DNA from: Agreia sp. VKM Ac-1783
GTDB lineage: Bacteria; Actinomycetota; Actinomycetes; Actinomycetales; Microbacteriaceae
Direction: 5' to 3'
Length of the DNA: 64,000 nucleotides
Assembly: GCF_900177765.1 (NCBI RefSeq)
Contig: NZ_FXWI01000005.1
Location: 1 to 64,000, forward strand
The notes under the pieces are model-generated. The model was not told the origin of the DNA. It did not search any database and saw only the letters and a list, made by a program, of their open reading frames with translations. The translations under genes were made by a program, and so were the position numbers. Each line of letters starts with the position of its first letter. Within the stretch, counting starts at the first letter, position 1. Positions 51,952 through 60,514 of this stretch are shown here, one piece after another.

Positions 51952-52788
51952 TTACTGCTGAATGAACGCCAGCAGGTCGGGGTTGATCACGTCGGCGTGC
52001 GTCGTGAGCATGCCGTGGGGGTAGCCCTCGTAGACCTTCAGGGTCGAGTTCTGAAGCAGCTCGTGCTGCTTCAGCGACGCGTCTTTGTAGGGCACGACCT
52101 GATCGTCGTCACCCTGGGTGACGAGAACGGGAACCGAGATCGCCTTCAGATCCTCGGTCTGGTCGGTCTCGGAGAAGGCCTTGATGCCCTCGTAGTGGGC
52201 GAGCGCGCTGCCCGTCATGCCCTGACGCCACCAGTTCGCGATCACCGGCTCCGACACCTTCGCGCCCTCGCGGTTGAAGCTGTAGAAGGGGCCGGATGCG
52301 ACGGCCTGGTAGAACTCGGAACGGTTGGCTGCGAGGGCCTCGCGGAATCCGTCGAAGACCGCGATGGGCGTTCCCTCGGGGTTGGCGTCGGTCTGCACCA
52401 TCAGCGGCGGAACGGACGAGACGAGCACGGCCTTCGCTACGCGGCCCTGCGGCTCGCCGTACTTCGCGACGTAGCGCGCGACCTGGCCGCCACCGGTCGA
52501 GTGTCCGATGTGGATGGCGTTCTTCAGGTTGAGGTGCTCGACGACGGCCGAGACATCGCTCGCGTAGTGGTCCATGTCGTGACCGGTGCCGATATCGGTC
52601 GATCGGCCGTGACCGCGGCGGTCGCTCGCGATGACGCGGTAGCCCTTCGAGTGGAAGAACAGCATCTGGGCATCCCAGTCATCGCTCGACAGGGGCCAGC
52701 CGTGGTGGAACACGATGGGCTGGGCGTCCTTCGATCCCCAGTCTTTGTAGTAGATCTCGGTGCCGTCTTCTACGGTCACAAACGCCAT
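51952..52788 (-). CDS. Cofactor-free haloperoxidase-like alpha/beta-hydrolase
   Basis: 278 aa, the size of non-haem chloroperoxidase/perhydrolase proteins. FHHGWPLSSDDWDAQMLFF, SDRRGHGRS, nucleophile in GHSTGGG, and a late GYPHGMLTTH with the catalytic His are all family hallmarks. It probably hydrolyses esters or forms peracids. GGAGG lies 8 nt before the ATG. Confidence 0.88.
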   Translation of the reverse strand: MAFVTVEDGTEIYYKDWGSKDAQPIVFHHGWPLSSDDWDAQMLFFHSKGYRVIASDRRGHGRSTDIGTGHDMDHYASDVSAVVEHLNLKNAIHIGHSTGGGQVARYVAKYGEPQGRVAKAVLVSSVPPLMVQTDANPEGTPIAVFDGFREALAANRSEFYQAVASGPFYSFNREGAKVSEPVIANWWRQGMTGSALAHYEGIKAFSETDQTEDLKAISVPVLVTQGDDDQVVPYKDASLKQHELLQNSTLKVYEGYPHGMLTTHADVINPDLLAFIQQ

Positions 52789-52963
52789 GATTGACCTCCA
52801 TTTTCGTGTCGAACCAAGTCGTGCTCGGGACGACTGCGTGTGGGAATTGCGCTCGTCGATGAGGTGAGGAGCGTCTTCACAGTAGCCCCGCTGAACGGCG
52901 CAATCGAGGGAAAATGCGAGGGTTGCGACATCTGTCCAGTGAGCCTCCGATCATCCGTCGCAA

Positions 52964-53485
52964 TCAGTGAGTTCGCTCGGGCTCCAACTGCATACAGACC
53001 AGCCGCGGTCTCTCCTCCCACGACGCCACCGTCTCGAAACCGCGCGCGCGATACAGCCGGATGGCGTCGTCGCGCCAATCCCACACTGTCAGGCGCACCG
53101 GCAGATCCCTGAGGTCCGTCGCCGCGTCGAGCAACGCCGAGCCGACCCGCTGGCCGCGGGCGCGGGGGGCGACCCAGAGCCTCTTGATCTCTCGCGTCGT
53201 GCTGTTCGTCTGCACCACGACCATGCCGACGATCTCTCCGTCTGACTCGGCCACATGAACGACCGAGTCCTCATACGCTGTCGCCGGCTCGTCGATCTCG
53301 GACCGGTATCGCGCGGGGAGAGCGGCGTCGAGCGAAGCACCACCGATTTGCGCAGCCTTCTCTCGCTCGGTCTGCCTCAGGTACGCCTCGACGAGCTGAC
53401 TCACTCGTTCGCCGTCCGGTCCTGACAGATCCGCCCGACGCACGGACAGGTGCAACGCGCCCGGGGCGCCATCGAGTGGTGTCAT
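52964..53485 (-). CDS. GNAT-family N-acetyltransferase
   Basis: 173 aa, one GNAT domain; RLWVAPRARGQRVGSALLDA is the acetyl-CoA loop and LYRARGFE the final signature. AATACT lies 6 nt before the ATG, so it may also be leaderless. Divergent from padR. Acceptor unknown. Confidence 0.85.
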   Translation of the reverse strand: MTPLDGAPGALHLSVRRADLSGPDGERVSQLVEAYLRQTEREKAAQIGGASLDAALPARYRSEIDEPATAYEDSVVHVAESDGEIVGMVVVQTNSTTREIKRLWVAPRARGQRVGSALLDAATDLRDLPVRLTVWDWRDDAIRLYRARGFETVASWEERPRLVCMQLEPERTH

Positions 53486-53522
53486 CAGACCAGTATTGCG
53501 AGCGGTGCGCTACGGCGGCACT

Positions 53523-53558
53523 TGCAACTATCTTGCATCGCACGTATCGTGTGATGCA
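53523..53558 (+). promoter_or_regulatory. PadR promoter and palindromic operator
   Basis: TTGCAA, 16 bp, TATCGT, then 7 nt to the ATG (leaderless). GCATCGCACG and CGTGTGATGC (53535-53557) form an inverted repeat around TAT with one mismatch; it covers the -10 box and fits autorepression by PadR. Confidence 0.55.
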
Positions 53559-53893
53559 TGGTAGCGGATGTCGGAACCCAGCTGCGCAAGGGCGTGGTCG
53601 AGTTCTGCGTGCTCGGGCTGCTCTCGCGGCAGGCCATGTACGGCTGGGAACTCTCGGAGCAGCTCGTCTCGAGCGGCCTGATCGCGAGCATCGGAACTCT
53701 CTATCCCATGCTCGCCCGTCTGCGCAGTCAGGGGCTCGTCACGGCTTACGACGAGGCATCGGTCTCCGGTCCGGTGCGCAAGTACTACAGACTCACGGCT
53801 CTGGGCGAGGCGCAGCTCGAATCGTTCCGGCTGCAGTGGGCGCCCTTCGCCGCCACCGTTGATCAGCTCGTCGGAAAGGACAGCGGCTCATGA
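53558..53893 (+). CDS. PadR-family regulator
   Basis: 111 aa winged helix with MYGWELSEQLVSSGLIASIG and TLYPMLARLRSQGLV, the classical PadR fold. It overlaps the following membrane-protein gene by 4 nt. PadR/HAAS pairs of this kind usually govern their own operon and respond to envelope conditions. Confidence 0.92.
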   Translation: MVADVGTQLRKGVVEFCVLGLLSRQAMYGWELSEQLVSSGLIASIGTLYPMLARLRSQGLVTAYDEASVSGPVRKYYRLTALGEAQLESFRLQWAPFAATVDQLVGKDSGS

Positions 53894-54495
53894 CCGAACA
53901 GACCTCGAACACCGTAAAGACCTATCTCGCCCGCCTCGATGCGGCGCTTGCAGGAGTCGACCCCGATGTGCGCCTCGAGATCGTGTCGGGCATCCGCGAA
54001 GAACTCGCCGGGCTCGACGATGACGCAGCCGCCGCCCGCATCGCCGAGATGGACGACCCCGCGCTGATCGCAGCAGAGGCACGCGCCGAGATGCCTCCCG
54101 CTCCTGCGCCCCCGGTCGCAGAAGCTGCTCCGGGTCGGGCGTTCTCGATCGCCGCCGTGCTCGTGCTCATCATCGGCACGTTCGTCGTGCCGATCATCGG
54201 CCCGCTGGTCGGCCTCGTCTGGGTCAGCATGGCCAAGGCGTGGACGCGTCGCGAGAAGATCGTCGCATGGGTGCGGCCCTTCGCCGCCGGACTGATCGTG
54301 CTCGCGATCTCGTTCGTGGCGAGCCTGTTCGGGCAGAACCAGCCGACTCAGACCAATCAGCCCACGCTGGCCTTCGCCTTTGTGGCGCAGTGGCACTTCG
54401 TGTTCATCGTGATGTTCATCGTGCTGCCGATCGAGGGTATCGTGCTGCTGGTTCGGGCCAACAAGCGCGGGTGGCGCGCCCCTTCGCAGCCGTAG
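53890..54495 (+). CDS. HAAS-domain membrane protein
   Basis: 201 aa. Residues 1-75 form an HAAS signal-transduction domain (TYLARLDAALAGVDPDVRLE), followed by an Ala/Pro linker and three membrane segments (about 86-108, 128-146, 160-188). The coupling to PadR suggests they act together. Followed at once by a 57-bp palindromic repeat. Confidence 0.85.
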   Translation: MTEQTSNTVKTYLARLDAALAGVDPDVRLEIVSGIREELAGLDDDAAAARIAEMDDPALIAAEARAEMPPAPAPPVAEAAPGRAFSIAAVLVLIIGTFVVPIIGPLVGLVWVSMAKAWTRREKIVAWVRPFAAGLIVLAISFVASLFGQNQPTQTNQPTLAFAFVAQWHFVFIVMFIVLPIEGIVLLVRANKRGWRAPSQP

Positions 54496-54507
54496 CAGGC
54501 TCTACGT

Positions 54508-54564
54508 CAGGAAGAACCGCGCCTCGGCGTGCGAAGCCCGCTGATTTGGCCGGTTCTTCCTGAA
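54508..54564. repeat. 57-bp palindromic repeat, copy 1
   Basis: Ends CAGGAAGAACCG and CGGTTCTTCCTG are exact complements (12 bp); the centre carries CGGCGTGCGAA. A second copy of identical length lies at 63888-63944. Here it lies between convergent genes and could act as terminator as well. Confidence 0.65.
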
Positions 54565-54580
54565 AACGAGCGTGCGCAGC

Positions 54581-55210
54581 TCAGTGCCCCCGCGCGATCC
54601 ACTCGTCGAGATGCGGGGACTCCGCGCCGATCGTCGTGGAGCCACCGTGACCGGTGCGCACCTCGGTGTCGGCGGGCAGCGTGAGTAGCTTCGCGGTGAT
54701 CGAGTCGATGATCGTGCCGAAGTCGCTGTACGAGCGGCCGGTCGCTCCAGGCCCTCCGGCGAACAGCGTGTCACCGCTGAAGACGGTGCCGAGTGACGGG
54801 GCGTAGAAGCAGACCGCTCCCGGGGAGTGCCCCGGCGTGTGCAGCACCTGAAGCTCGGTTCCCGCGACGCTGAGAACCTGGCCGTCGTTCAGGCCGGAAC
54901 TCGGCGCGGAATCGGGGTAGACCGCGTCCCAGAGCATCCGATCGCCGTCGTTGAGCAGCACCGGCGCGCCGGTTGCAGCCTGCAGCGCCGCGACGGCATC
55001 GATGTGGTCGTTGTGGGCGTGCGTCAGCAGAATCGCGGTGAGGGTGCGGTCGCCGACGGCGGTCAGGATGGCGTCGGCATCGTGGGCGGCGTCGATCACG
55101 ACGCACTCACGGTCGTCACCGACGATCCACACGTTGTTGTCGACATCCCACGTTCCGCCGTCGAGGCTGAACGTGCCGCTCGTGACCAGGTTCTCGATGC
55201 GGGCGGCCAT
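54581..55210 (-). CDS. MBL-fold hydrolase (S-formylmycothiol hydrolase candidate)
   Basis: 209 aa glyoxalase-II-like metallo-hydrolase: THAHNDHIDA, HTPGHSPGA, FSGDTLF and RTGHGG metal ligands. Start overlaps the dehydrogenase stop (TAATG). Pairing of this protein with a mycothiol-dependent formaldehyde dehydrogenase is common in actinobacteria, and it would hydrolyse the S-formylmycothiol produced (inference from pairing). Confidence 0.85.
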   Translation of the reverse strand: MAARIENLVTSGTFSLDGGTWDVDNNVWIVGDDRECVVIDAAHDADAILTAVGDRTLTAILLTHAHNDHIDAVAALQAATGAPVLLNDGDRMLWDAVYPDSAPSSGLNDGQVLSVAGTELQVLHTPGHSPGAVCFYAPSLGTVFSGDTLFAGGPGATGRSYSDFGTIIDSITAKLLTLPADTEVRTGHGGSTTIGAESPHLDEWIARGH

Positions 55211-56304
55211 TACAGAACCACCACCGAACGGAGCACGTCGCCGCTCGCCATGCTGGCGAACGCCTCTTCGATGTCGCGGATGCCGATGCGCTCGGTCACG
55301 AATTCGTCGAGGGGCAGTCGGCCCTGCAGAAACAGGTCTGTGAGCATCGGGAAGTCGCGTTCGGGTAGGCAGTCTCCGTACCAGCTCGACTTGAGCGAGC
55401 CTCCGCGACCGAACACGTCGAGCAGGGGGATCTCGAGCATCATGTCGGGGGTCGGAACGCCGACGAGAACGACGGTTCCGGCGAGGTCGCGGGCGTAGAA
55501 CGCCTGACGCCACGTCTCGGGGCGGCCGACCGCGTCGATCACGACGTCGGCGCCGAAGGAGTTGGTGAGTTCTTGCACGGCTGCCACGACTCCCGCCTCG
55601 TCGAGCTCGCTCGAGTCGATCACGTGGGTCGCGCCAAGTGCGGCAGCCTTGGTGAGCTTCTTGGCGTCGCGATCGATGGCGATGATCGTGCTCGCGCCGG
55701 CCAGCTGCGAACCGACGATGGCTGCGGTGCCCACGCCGCCGCATCCGATGACCGCGACGGAGTCGCCGCGCGTGACGTTGCCGGTGTTCATCGCGGCTCC
55801 CAGGCCGGCCATGATGCCGCAGCCGAGCAGGCCCACGGCGGCGGGATCGGCATCCGGATTGACCTTCGTGCACTGCTTGGCGTGCACGAGCGTCTTCTCG
55901 GCGAACGCGCCGATGCCGAGCGCGGGGCTCAGCTCGGTGCCATCTTCGAGAGTCATCTTCTGGGTGGCGTTGAAGGTGTTGAAGCAGTACCAGGGCTCGG
56001 CACGAACGCAGGCGCGGCACTCGCCGCAGACGGCGCGCCAGTTGAGCACCACGAAGTCGCCGACTCTCACATTGCTGACGCCCTCACCGATCGCGCTGAC
56101 GCGGCCGGCTGCCTCGTGGCCGAGGAGGAAGGGGAAGTCGTCGCTGATTCCGCCCTCGCGGTAGTGGTAGTCGGTGTGACAGACGCCGCAGGTCTCGACG
56201 TCGACGACGGCCTCGCCTGGCCCCGGATCCGGGATGACGATGGTGGTCAGCTCGACAGGAGCGCCTTTCGAGCGGGCGATGACGCCGGTCACGGTAGTGG
56301 GCAT
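55210..56304 (-). CDS. mscR: S-(hydroxymethyl)mycothiol dehydrogenase
   Basis: 364 aa zinc alcohol dehydrogenase of the class-III type. Catalytic zinc site [10 protein letters not shown] and GHEAAG; structural zinc cysteines in [18 protein letters not shown] motif GCGGVG. Length and sequence fit the mycothiol-dependent formaldehyde dehydrogenase/S-nitrosomycothiol reductase. AAAGGAG lies 8 nt before ATG 56304. It protects against formaldehyde or nitrosative stress. Confidence 0.88.
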   Translation of the reverse strand: MPTTVTGVIARSKGAPVELTTIVIPDPGPGEAVVDVETCGVCHTDYHYREGGISDDFPFLLGHEAAGRVSAIGEGVSNVRVGDFVVLNWRAVCGECRACVRAEPWYCFNTFNATQKMTLEDGTELSPALGIGAFAEKTLVHAKQCTKVNPDADPAAVGLLGCGIMAGLGAAMNTGNVTRGDSVAVIGCGGVGTAAIVGSQLAGASTIIAIDRDAKKLTKAAALGATHVIDSSELDEAGVVAAVQELTNSFGADVVIDAVGRPETWRQAFYARDLAGTVVLVGVPTPDMMLEIPLLDVFGRGGSLKSSWYGDCLPERDFPMLTDLFLQGRLPLDEFVTERIGIRDIEEAFASMASGDVLRSVVVL

Positions 56305-56366
56305 CGAAGGACTCCTTTGTGCGGGGGCAAGGCCGTTTCAGCGTACCCGTCATCAGGGCACAGAAA

Positions 56367-56404
56367 AGGGGCAGCAGCGACCGAACGGTCGCGGCTGCCC
56401 CCTT
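56367..56404 (-). terminator. Strong intrinsic terminator
   Basis: GGGGCAGC...CGACCG pairs with CGGTCG...GCTGCCCC, followed on the minus strand by TTTTC. It ends the serine-protease transcript before the mscR operon. Confidence 0.85.
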
Positions 56405-56413
56405 CTTATGGTG

Positions 56414-58408
56414 CTAGTTGGTGCGGGTGGCGCCGATGCGACGTGCGATGAGCATCATGCCGCCAGCAGCGATGAGCAGCGCGAGGCCACCTCCGAGCAG
56501 CGGCATCACGGGCGCACCCGTGTTGGCGAGAGCCGCGGGAGTGCCCGGGGTTGCCGCCGGTGCCGTTGCTGCGGCGATCGTGATGGTCGAGGTCGCAGCA
56601 GTTCCGGTGACGCCGTTGATCGCCTGCGTAGCGGTGATGGTCACCGATCCGGCAGCGAGCTGTCCGACGAGGGGCAGAACCCATTCGCCGTCGGCAACGG
56701 TGGTGGTGCCGGCCGAGACGCCGTTGACCAGCACGGTGACGATCGCACCGTTGATGCCGGTGCCGTTGACCTGGGTGGGGCCGTTGCCTTCGGCATAGAC
56801 CACGCCAGCGGCGGGGGTGCTGATGACGGGGGCTACGGGGCCGACCTGGAACGCGACGGTGGTGCCGGTCGACGCGGCCTGAGCCTGGAACTCGCGAGCG
56901 GCCGTGGGGTTCACGTCAGCCGTGTCCTGGGTCGCGGTGATGCTGTACGAGCCATACGACAGATCGGCGGGAACCGACCAGTTTCCAGCGCCGTCGACCG
57001 TGGCGGTTCCGGTCACGTCACCGGTGAGGGTGACGGTCGCGCCGGCCTTGCCGGTTCCGGTGACTGCCTTGAGCGAGGTCTCGATCAGCTGGCCGTTGAC
57101 CGGTGCAGTGAAGACCGGCGGGGCGAGAACCACGGCGATGTCGAACGTGGTGGCGGCGGAGGTGTCGAAGCCCTTCTTCGCGACGATGGAGTAGCTGTAG
57201 TTGCCCTCCGTGCCGGGTGCGGCAAACGACCAGGCGCCGTTGGCGTCGATCGCGACGTCGAACGGGGTGCCGTTCTCTGGAGTCACCGTGAGGGTGGCGC
57301 CCGCAGGACCGGTTCCCGAGACGGGAGCGTCCGTGAAGTACGGGGTGCTCTGCGCGGTAACGACGGGAGCGTCGAGGAAGAGGGCGACGGTGTAGCCGCC
57401 GGTCAGGGCGAGACCGTTCTGGATGTTCGCGCCCCACATGACCGACTGGCCCTGCACGGTGGTGCCACCGGAGACGACGCCGACGGCGCGGTCACCCTGG
57501 ATGATCGAACCACCCGAGTCGCCCTGGCTGGAGGTGAGGACCGACAGGAATCCGGATACCTGACGGCCGTCGACGTTGGCCCATCCGACCGACTCGACGT
57601 TTCCGGAGGTGAAACCGGTCGTACGACCGCTCTTGCTCACAGGCGCGCCGACCTCGGCAGCACCCACGGAACGAACCGGAAGGGTGGAGCCGGAGAGGTC
57701 CTCGGTGGCCGATGTCGTCCAATCGGTGACCTCGGGGAGGGTCGTCAGTGCCGGGTTGGCTACATCGATGACCGAGATGTCGACGCTGTCTGCTGCGCCA
57801 TCTGCGCCGGGGGTGTTGCCGGGGCCGCCGTACTGGGAGAAGGCGAGCGTTCCGAGCGCCTGCGTGACCGTCACGGTGCTGTCGTTGCCGCCGCCCGCGG
57901 CGTCTCCTGTCGGGAGGGTCAGGCCGCTGATCACTGCGGTGCCGTCTTCGGTGCAGTGTCCGGCCGAGATGACGGCAGGATCGCCTGCGGGCGACCACGC
58001 TGAGAAGCCGATCGAGCAGAGGCTGGCCGAGGTTGCGTTGGGGTCAGTGAGACCTGCGTAGCCGGCTCCGCCGACGACGTCGTTGGTGGAATACGAGGAG
58101 ATCGGCTCATCCATGACCTTGACGACCACGTTGCTGCTGTCTTCTGCGACGGAGCGAGCGCCGGCACCGATGTCGTCGGTGGGCTCGGTCGTGTAGATGA
58201 CGACGTTGCCGTCGGCGTCCGTCGCGACGGCCTGAACGGCATCCTCAGTCAGCAGCGACTGCGCGAGCGTGTCGAACTGGGCGCCCGACGTAGGAGCGAC
58301 ATCGTCGCCCTCGGTGGCGAACGCGGCTGTGCCGAACGTTCCGCTGAGGCCCGTCAGCGCGAGCGAGCAGACTGCGACATATGCAGCCCTCTTTTTCCAA
58401 GTGGACAA
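56414..58408 (-). CDS. LAxTG-anchored trypsin-like serine protease
   Basis: 664 aa. Signal peptide (1-31), chymotrypsin-fold domain (about 105-345) with His151 (SAGHC), an Asp in DSVDIS (207 or 210) and Ser298 (QGDSGG). Three Ig-like repeats of about 90 aa follow (345-620), then LANTG (627-631), a hydrophobic helix and an Arg-rich tail: a class-E sortase signal like that of the 532-3960 protein. The only possible start is TTG 58408 with AGGGG 5-6 nt upstream, since a stop lies two codons earlier. Surface protease; target unknown. Confidence 0.88.
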   Translation of the reverse strand: MSTWKKRAAYVAVCSLALTGLSGTFGTAAFATEGDDVAPTSGAQFDTLAQSLLTEDAVQAVATDADGNVVIYTTEPTDDIGAGARSVAEDSSNVVVKVMDEPISSYSTNDVVGGAGYAGLTDPNATSASLCSIGFSAWSPAGDPAVISAGHCTEDGTAVISGLTLPTGDAAGGGNDSTVTVTQALGTLAFSQYGGPGNTPGADGAADSVDISVIDVANPALTTLPEVTDWTTSATEDLSGSTLPVRSVGAAEVGAPVSKSGRTTGFTSGNVESVGWANVDGRQVSGFLSVLTSSQGDSGGSIIQGDRAVGVVSGGTTVQGQSVMWGANIQNGLALTGGYTVALFLDAPVVTAQSTPYFTDAPVSGTGPAGATLTVTPENGTPFDVAIDANGAWSFAAPGTEGNYSYSIVAKKGFDTSAATTFDIAVVLAPPVFTAPVNGQLIETSLKAVTGTGKAGATVTLTGDVTGTATVDGAGNWSVPADLSYGSYSITATQDTADVNPTAAREFQAQAASTGTTVAFQVGPVAPVISTPAAGVVYAEGNGPTQVNGTGINGAIVTVLVNGVSAGTTTVADGEWVLPLVGQLAAGSVTITATQAINGVTGTAATSTITIAAATAPAATPGTPAALANTGAPVMPLLGGGLALLIAAGGMMLIARRIGATRTN

Positions 58409-58590
58409 GTGTTACCCCTAGTTCCGTATGTGATGAGAGCCGAGGGCATAGATCTAGTTCTGGCTGCGCGTGCCGCCGAGATACCCCCGCCCCTGAGAGC
58501 GTAATTAAAAACTCGCGGCAAAAGCAAAGAATATTCAGAGGTTAACCACAGCTGCTTGATCGAGGCGGCATCGACTGATCAGATTGCGTC

Positions 58591-58965
58591 ATGCGTACAT
58601 CACCGATTCTGGCCTTGGCCCTCGCTGGCGGAGCCGTGCTCGGCCTCGCGGGATGCGCGAGCTCGAGTTCATCCGACCCTGCCGCTGTCGATCCCGAGGG
58701 AACCTGGCAGGCCGCAGATCCGGATGCGGCGTGGCTCACAATCGATGCCGCCGGAAAACTCGAGGGCGATGACGGCTGCAATCACTTCACCGGCACCGCG
58801 ACCGTCGTCGATGACGAGGTTCGCTTCACACTCGATCTGTCGACTCTCAAAGCATGCCTGGGAGTCACCACCTCGTTCCAGGGGATGTCCTCGGCGGTCA
58901 TCGAGGGCGAGACGATGACGACGCGAGACTACAAAGGCAATGAGATCGTTCAGCTGCACCGCTGA
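58591..58965 (+). CDS. META-domain lipoprotein
   Basis: 124 aa. Signal peptide with lipobox LAGC (Cys22), Ser-rich linker, then one META domain (about 36-120; GDDGCNHFTGT with the conserved Cys, later a second Cys in KACLGV). HslJ-like lipoproteins share this fold. Role unknown; probably in the envelope. Confidence 0.85.
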   Translation: MRTSPILALALAGGAVLGLAGCASSSSSDPAAVDPEGTWQAADPDAAWLTIDAAGKLEGDDGCNHFTGTATVVDDEVRFTLDLSTLKACLGVTTSFQGMSSAVIEGETMTTRDYKGNEIVQLHR

Positions 58966-58972
58966 CGCGACC

Positions 58973-60514
58973 TCAGCGCAGCATGAGGTCTGCGGTGCGC
59001 AGCGACAGCGCCTGCTGTACCAGACACGGATTCGCGCTGAGCGAGCTCGCGAACGTCGAGTTGTCCGAGATCCACATATTGGGGATGTCGTGGCTGCGCC
59101 CCTCGGAATCGACCACACCCGACGACGGGTCGACACTCATGCGGCACGTGCCGAGGGTGTGTGCGGTGCGAGCGAGCACGCGGGTCTCGAGAGCCCCGGC
59201 TGCCTCGAGGATGCGCGTCATCGTGACGGTGGCGTGCTCTTCGATGGCTGTCTCGTTCGAACCCGCCGTGAAGGAGACGACAGCGCGCGGCACGCCCCAC
59301 TCGTCGAGTTCGTCTGACAGCACGAGCCGGTTCTCGTCGGACGGCAGGCACTCGCCGTTGATGCCGATCCCCGCGGAGTACCGCCAGGCATCCAGAGCGT
59401 TCATGAGTTCGTCGCCCCACAGACCGGCGCCGCGCACGAGGCTCGTGGCGTAGTTGAGCGGCATCACGCCCAGGCTCTGCAGGAGGTAGCCGCCCACGAA
59501 GTCGACGCCGTCGGGGCGCACGAAGTCTTCGCTGATGAGCGACGACGGGTAGCCGCGGTAGCCGCGGATCTGTTCGTCGAAGCGGCCCCACACCTGTACG
59601 CCTCCGTGGGCGAGGAAGTTGCGGCCGACCTGGCCGCTCGAGTTAGCGAGGCCGGTGTTCAGTAGCAGGCGGGGCGTCTCGATGCCCCCGCCCGCCAGCA
59701 CGAGGTTCGCGCAGCGCTGGCGGACGTCCTGTCCGTCGCGCCGATAGACGACGGCCTCGACGCGACCCTGCGCATCGACTTCGATCTCGTGCACCATCGA
59801 GTCGGCGCGGATCTCGGCTCCATCGGCGACGGCCGCAGGCAGGTACGTGTTCGCGGTCGTGGCCTTGGTTCCGTAGCGTTCGCCCTGGTGGATGCTGCCC
59901 AGGTTCTGGCTCGACCGGCGGTTTCCGAAGTGCGGCTGGTCGCGGTCTCGGCTCAGGATGGCCGCCGGCGCATCCGTGGCCCGGATGCCGAGCTGTGCGC
60001 ATCCGGCGGTCATCATGTCGGCCGCAGCGTTGCGGTCGACGGGCGGCTCGAGGTATTCGCGCTCTGGATCCCAGGGGTAGGGAGTCGGTCCGGAGACGCC
60101 GATGGTGCGCTCGACCTCGACGACATAGCGGGTGAGCTCGGCGTGGTCGATCGGCCAGTCCTGCCCCTCGCCGGTCTCCGTGCGCAGGCGGAGGTCTCGT
60201 GCGTCTGGGCGAGGAGTGAAGGCGCCCCAGTGCAGGGTGCCGCCGCCCACACCGAAGCCGCTGTTGTTCGAGCCGAACGCGGTGGGGTCGTCGCCACCCG
60301 AGAGTCGCTCCGACATCCAATTGATGCGCGGGGCCTCGATCTCGTCGTTGGTGAACCCATCGGCGTTGGTGTTCGGTCCGGCCTCGAGAGCTACGACCTT
60401 CAGGCCCCGTTCGGCGAGGCGGGCGAGCAGCGGGCCACCGCCCGCGCCCGTGCCGACCACGACCACGTCGACGATCTCCTCGGTGTCGTACGTGCGCATG
60501 CGACTCAGATCCAC
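58973..60514 (-). CDS. GMC-family oxidoreductase
   Basis: 513 aa FAD enzyme, dehydrogenase branch. GTGAGGGPLLARLAERGL is the FAD site; GGGTLHWG and the C-terminal AHTLGTCRM with catalytic His and SANPC are intact. No signal peptide, so cytoplasmic. GTG 60514 overlaps the preceding gene by 10 nt; ATG 60499 is possible. It probably forms a complex with the gluconate-2-dehydrogenase-subunit-3-like domain encoded just upstream and oxidises a sugar or polyol. Confidence 0.87.
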   Translation of the reverse strand: MDLSRMRTYDTEEIVDVVVVGTGAGGGPLLARLAERGLKVVALEAGPNTNADGFTNDEIEAPRINWMSERLSGGDDPTAFGSNNSGFGVGGGTLHWGAFTPRPDARDLRLRTETGEGQDWPIDHAELTRYVVEVERTIGVSGPTPYPWDPEREYLEPPVDRNAAADMMTAGCAQLGIRATDAPAAILSRDRDQPHFGNRRSSQNLGSIHQGERYGTKATTANTYLPAAVADGAEIRADSMVHEIEVDAQGRVEAVVYRRDGQDVRQRCANLVLAGGGIETPRLLLNTGLANSSGQVGRNFLAHGGVQVWGRFDEQIRGYRGYPSSLISEDFVRPDGVDFVGGYLLQSLGVMPLNYATSLVRGAGLWGDELMNALDAWRYSAGIGINGECLPSDENRLVLSDELDEWGVPRAVVSFTAGSNETAIEEHATVTMTRILEAAGALETRVLARTAHTLGTCRMSVDPSSGVVDSEGRSHDIPNMWISDNSTFASSLSANPCLVQQALSLRTADLMLR

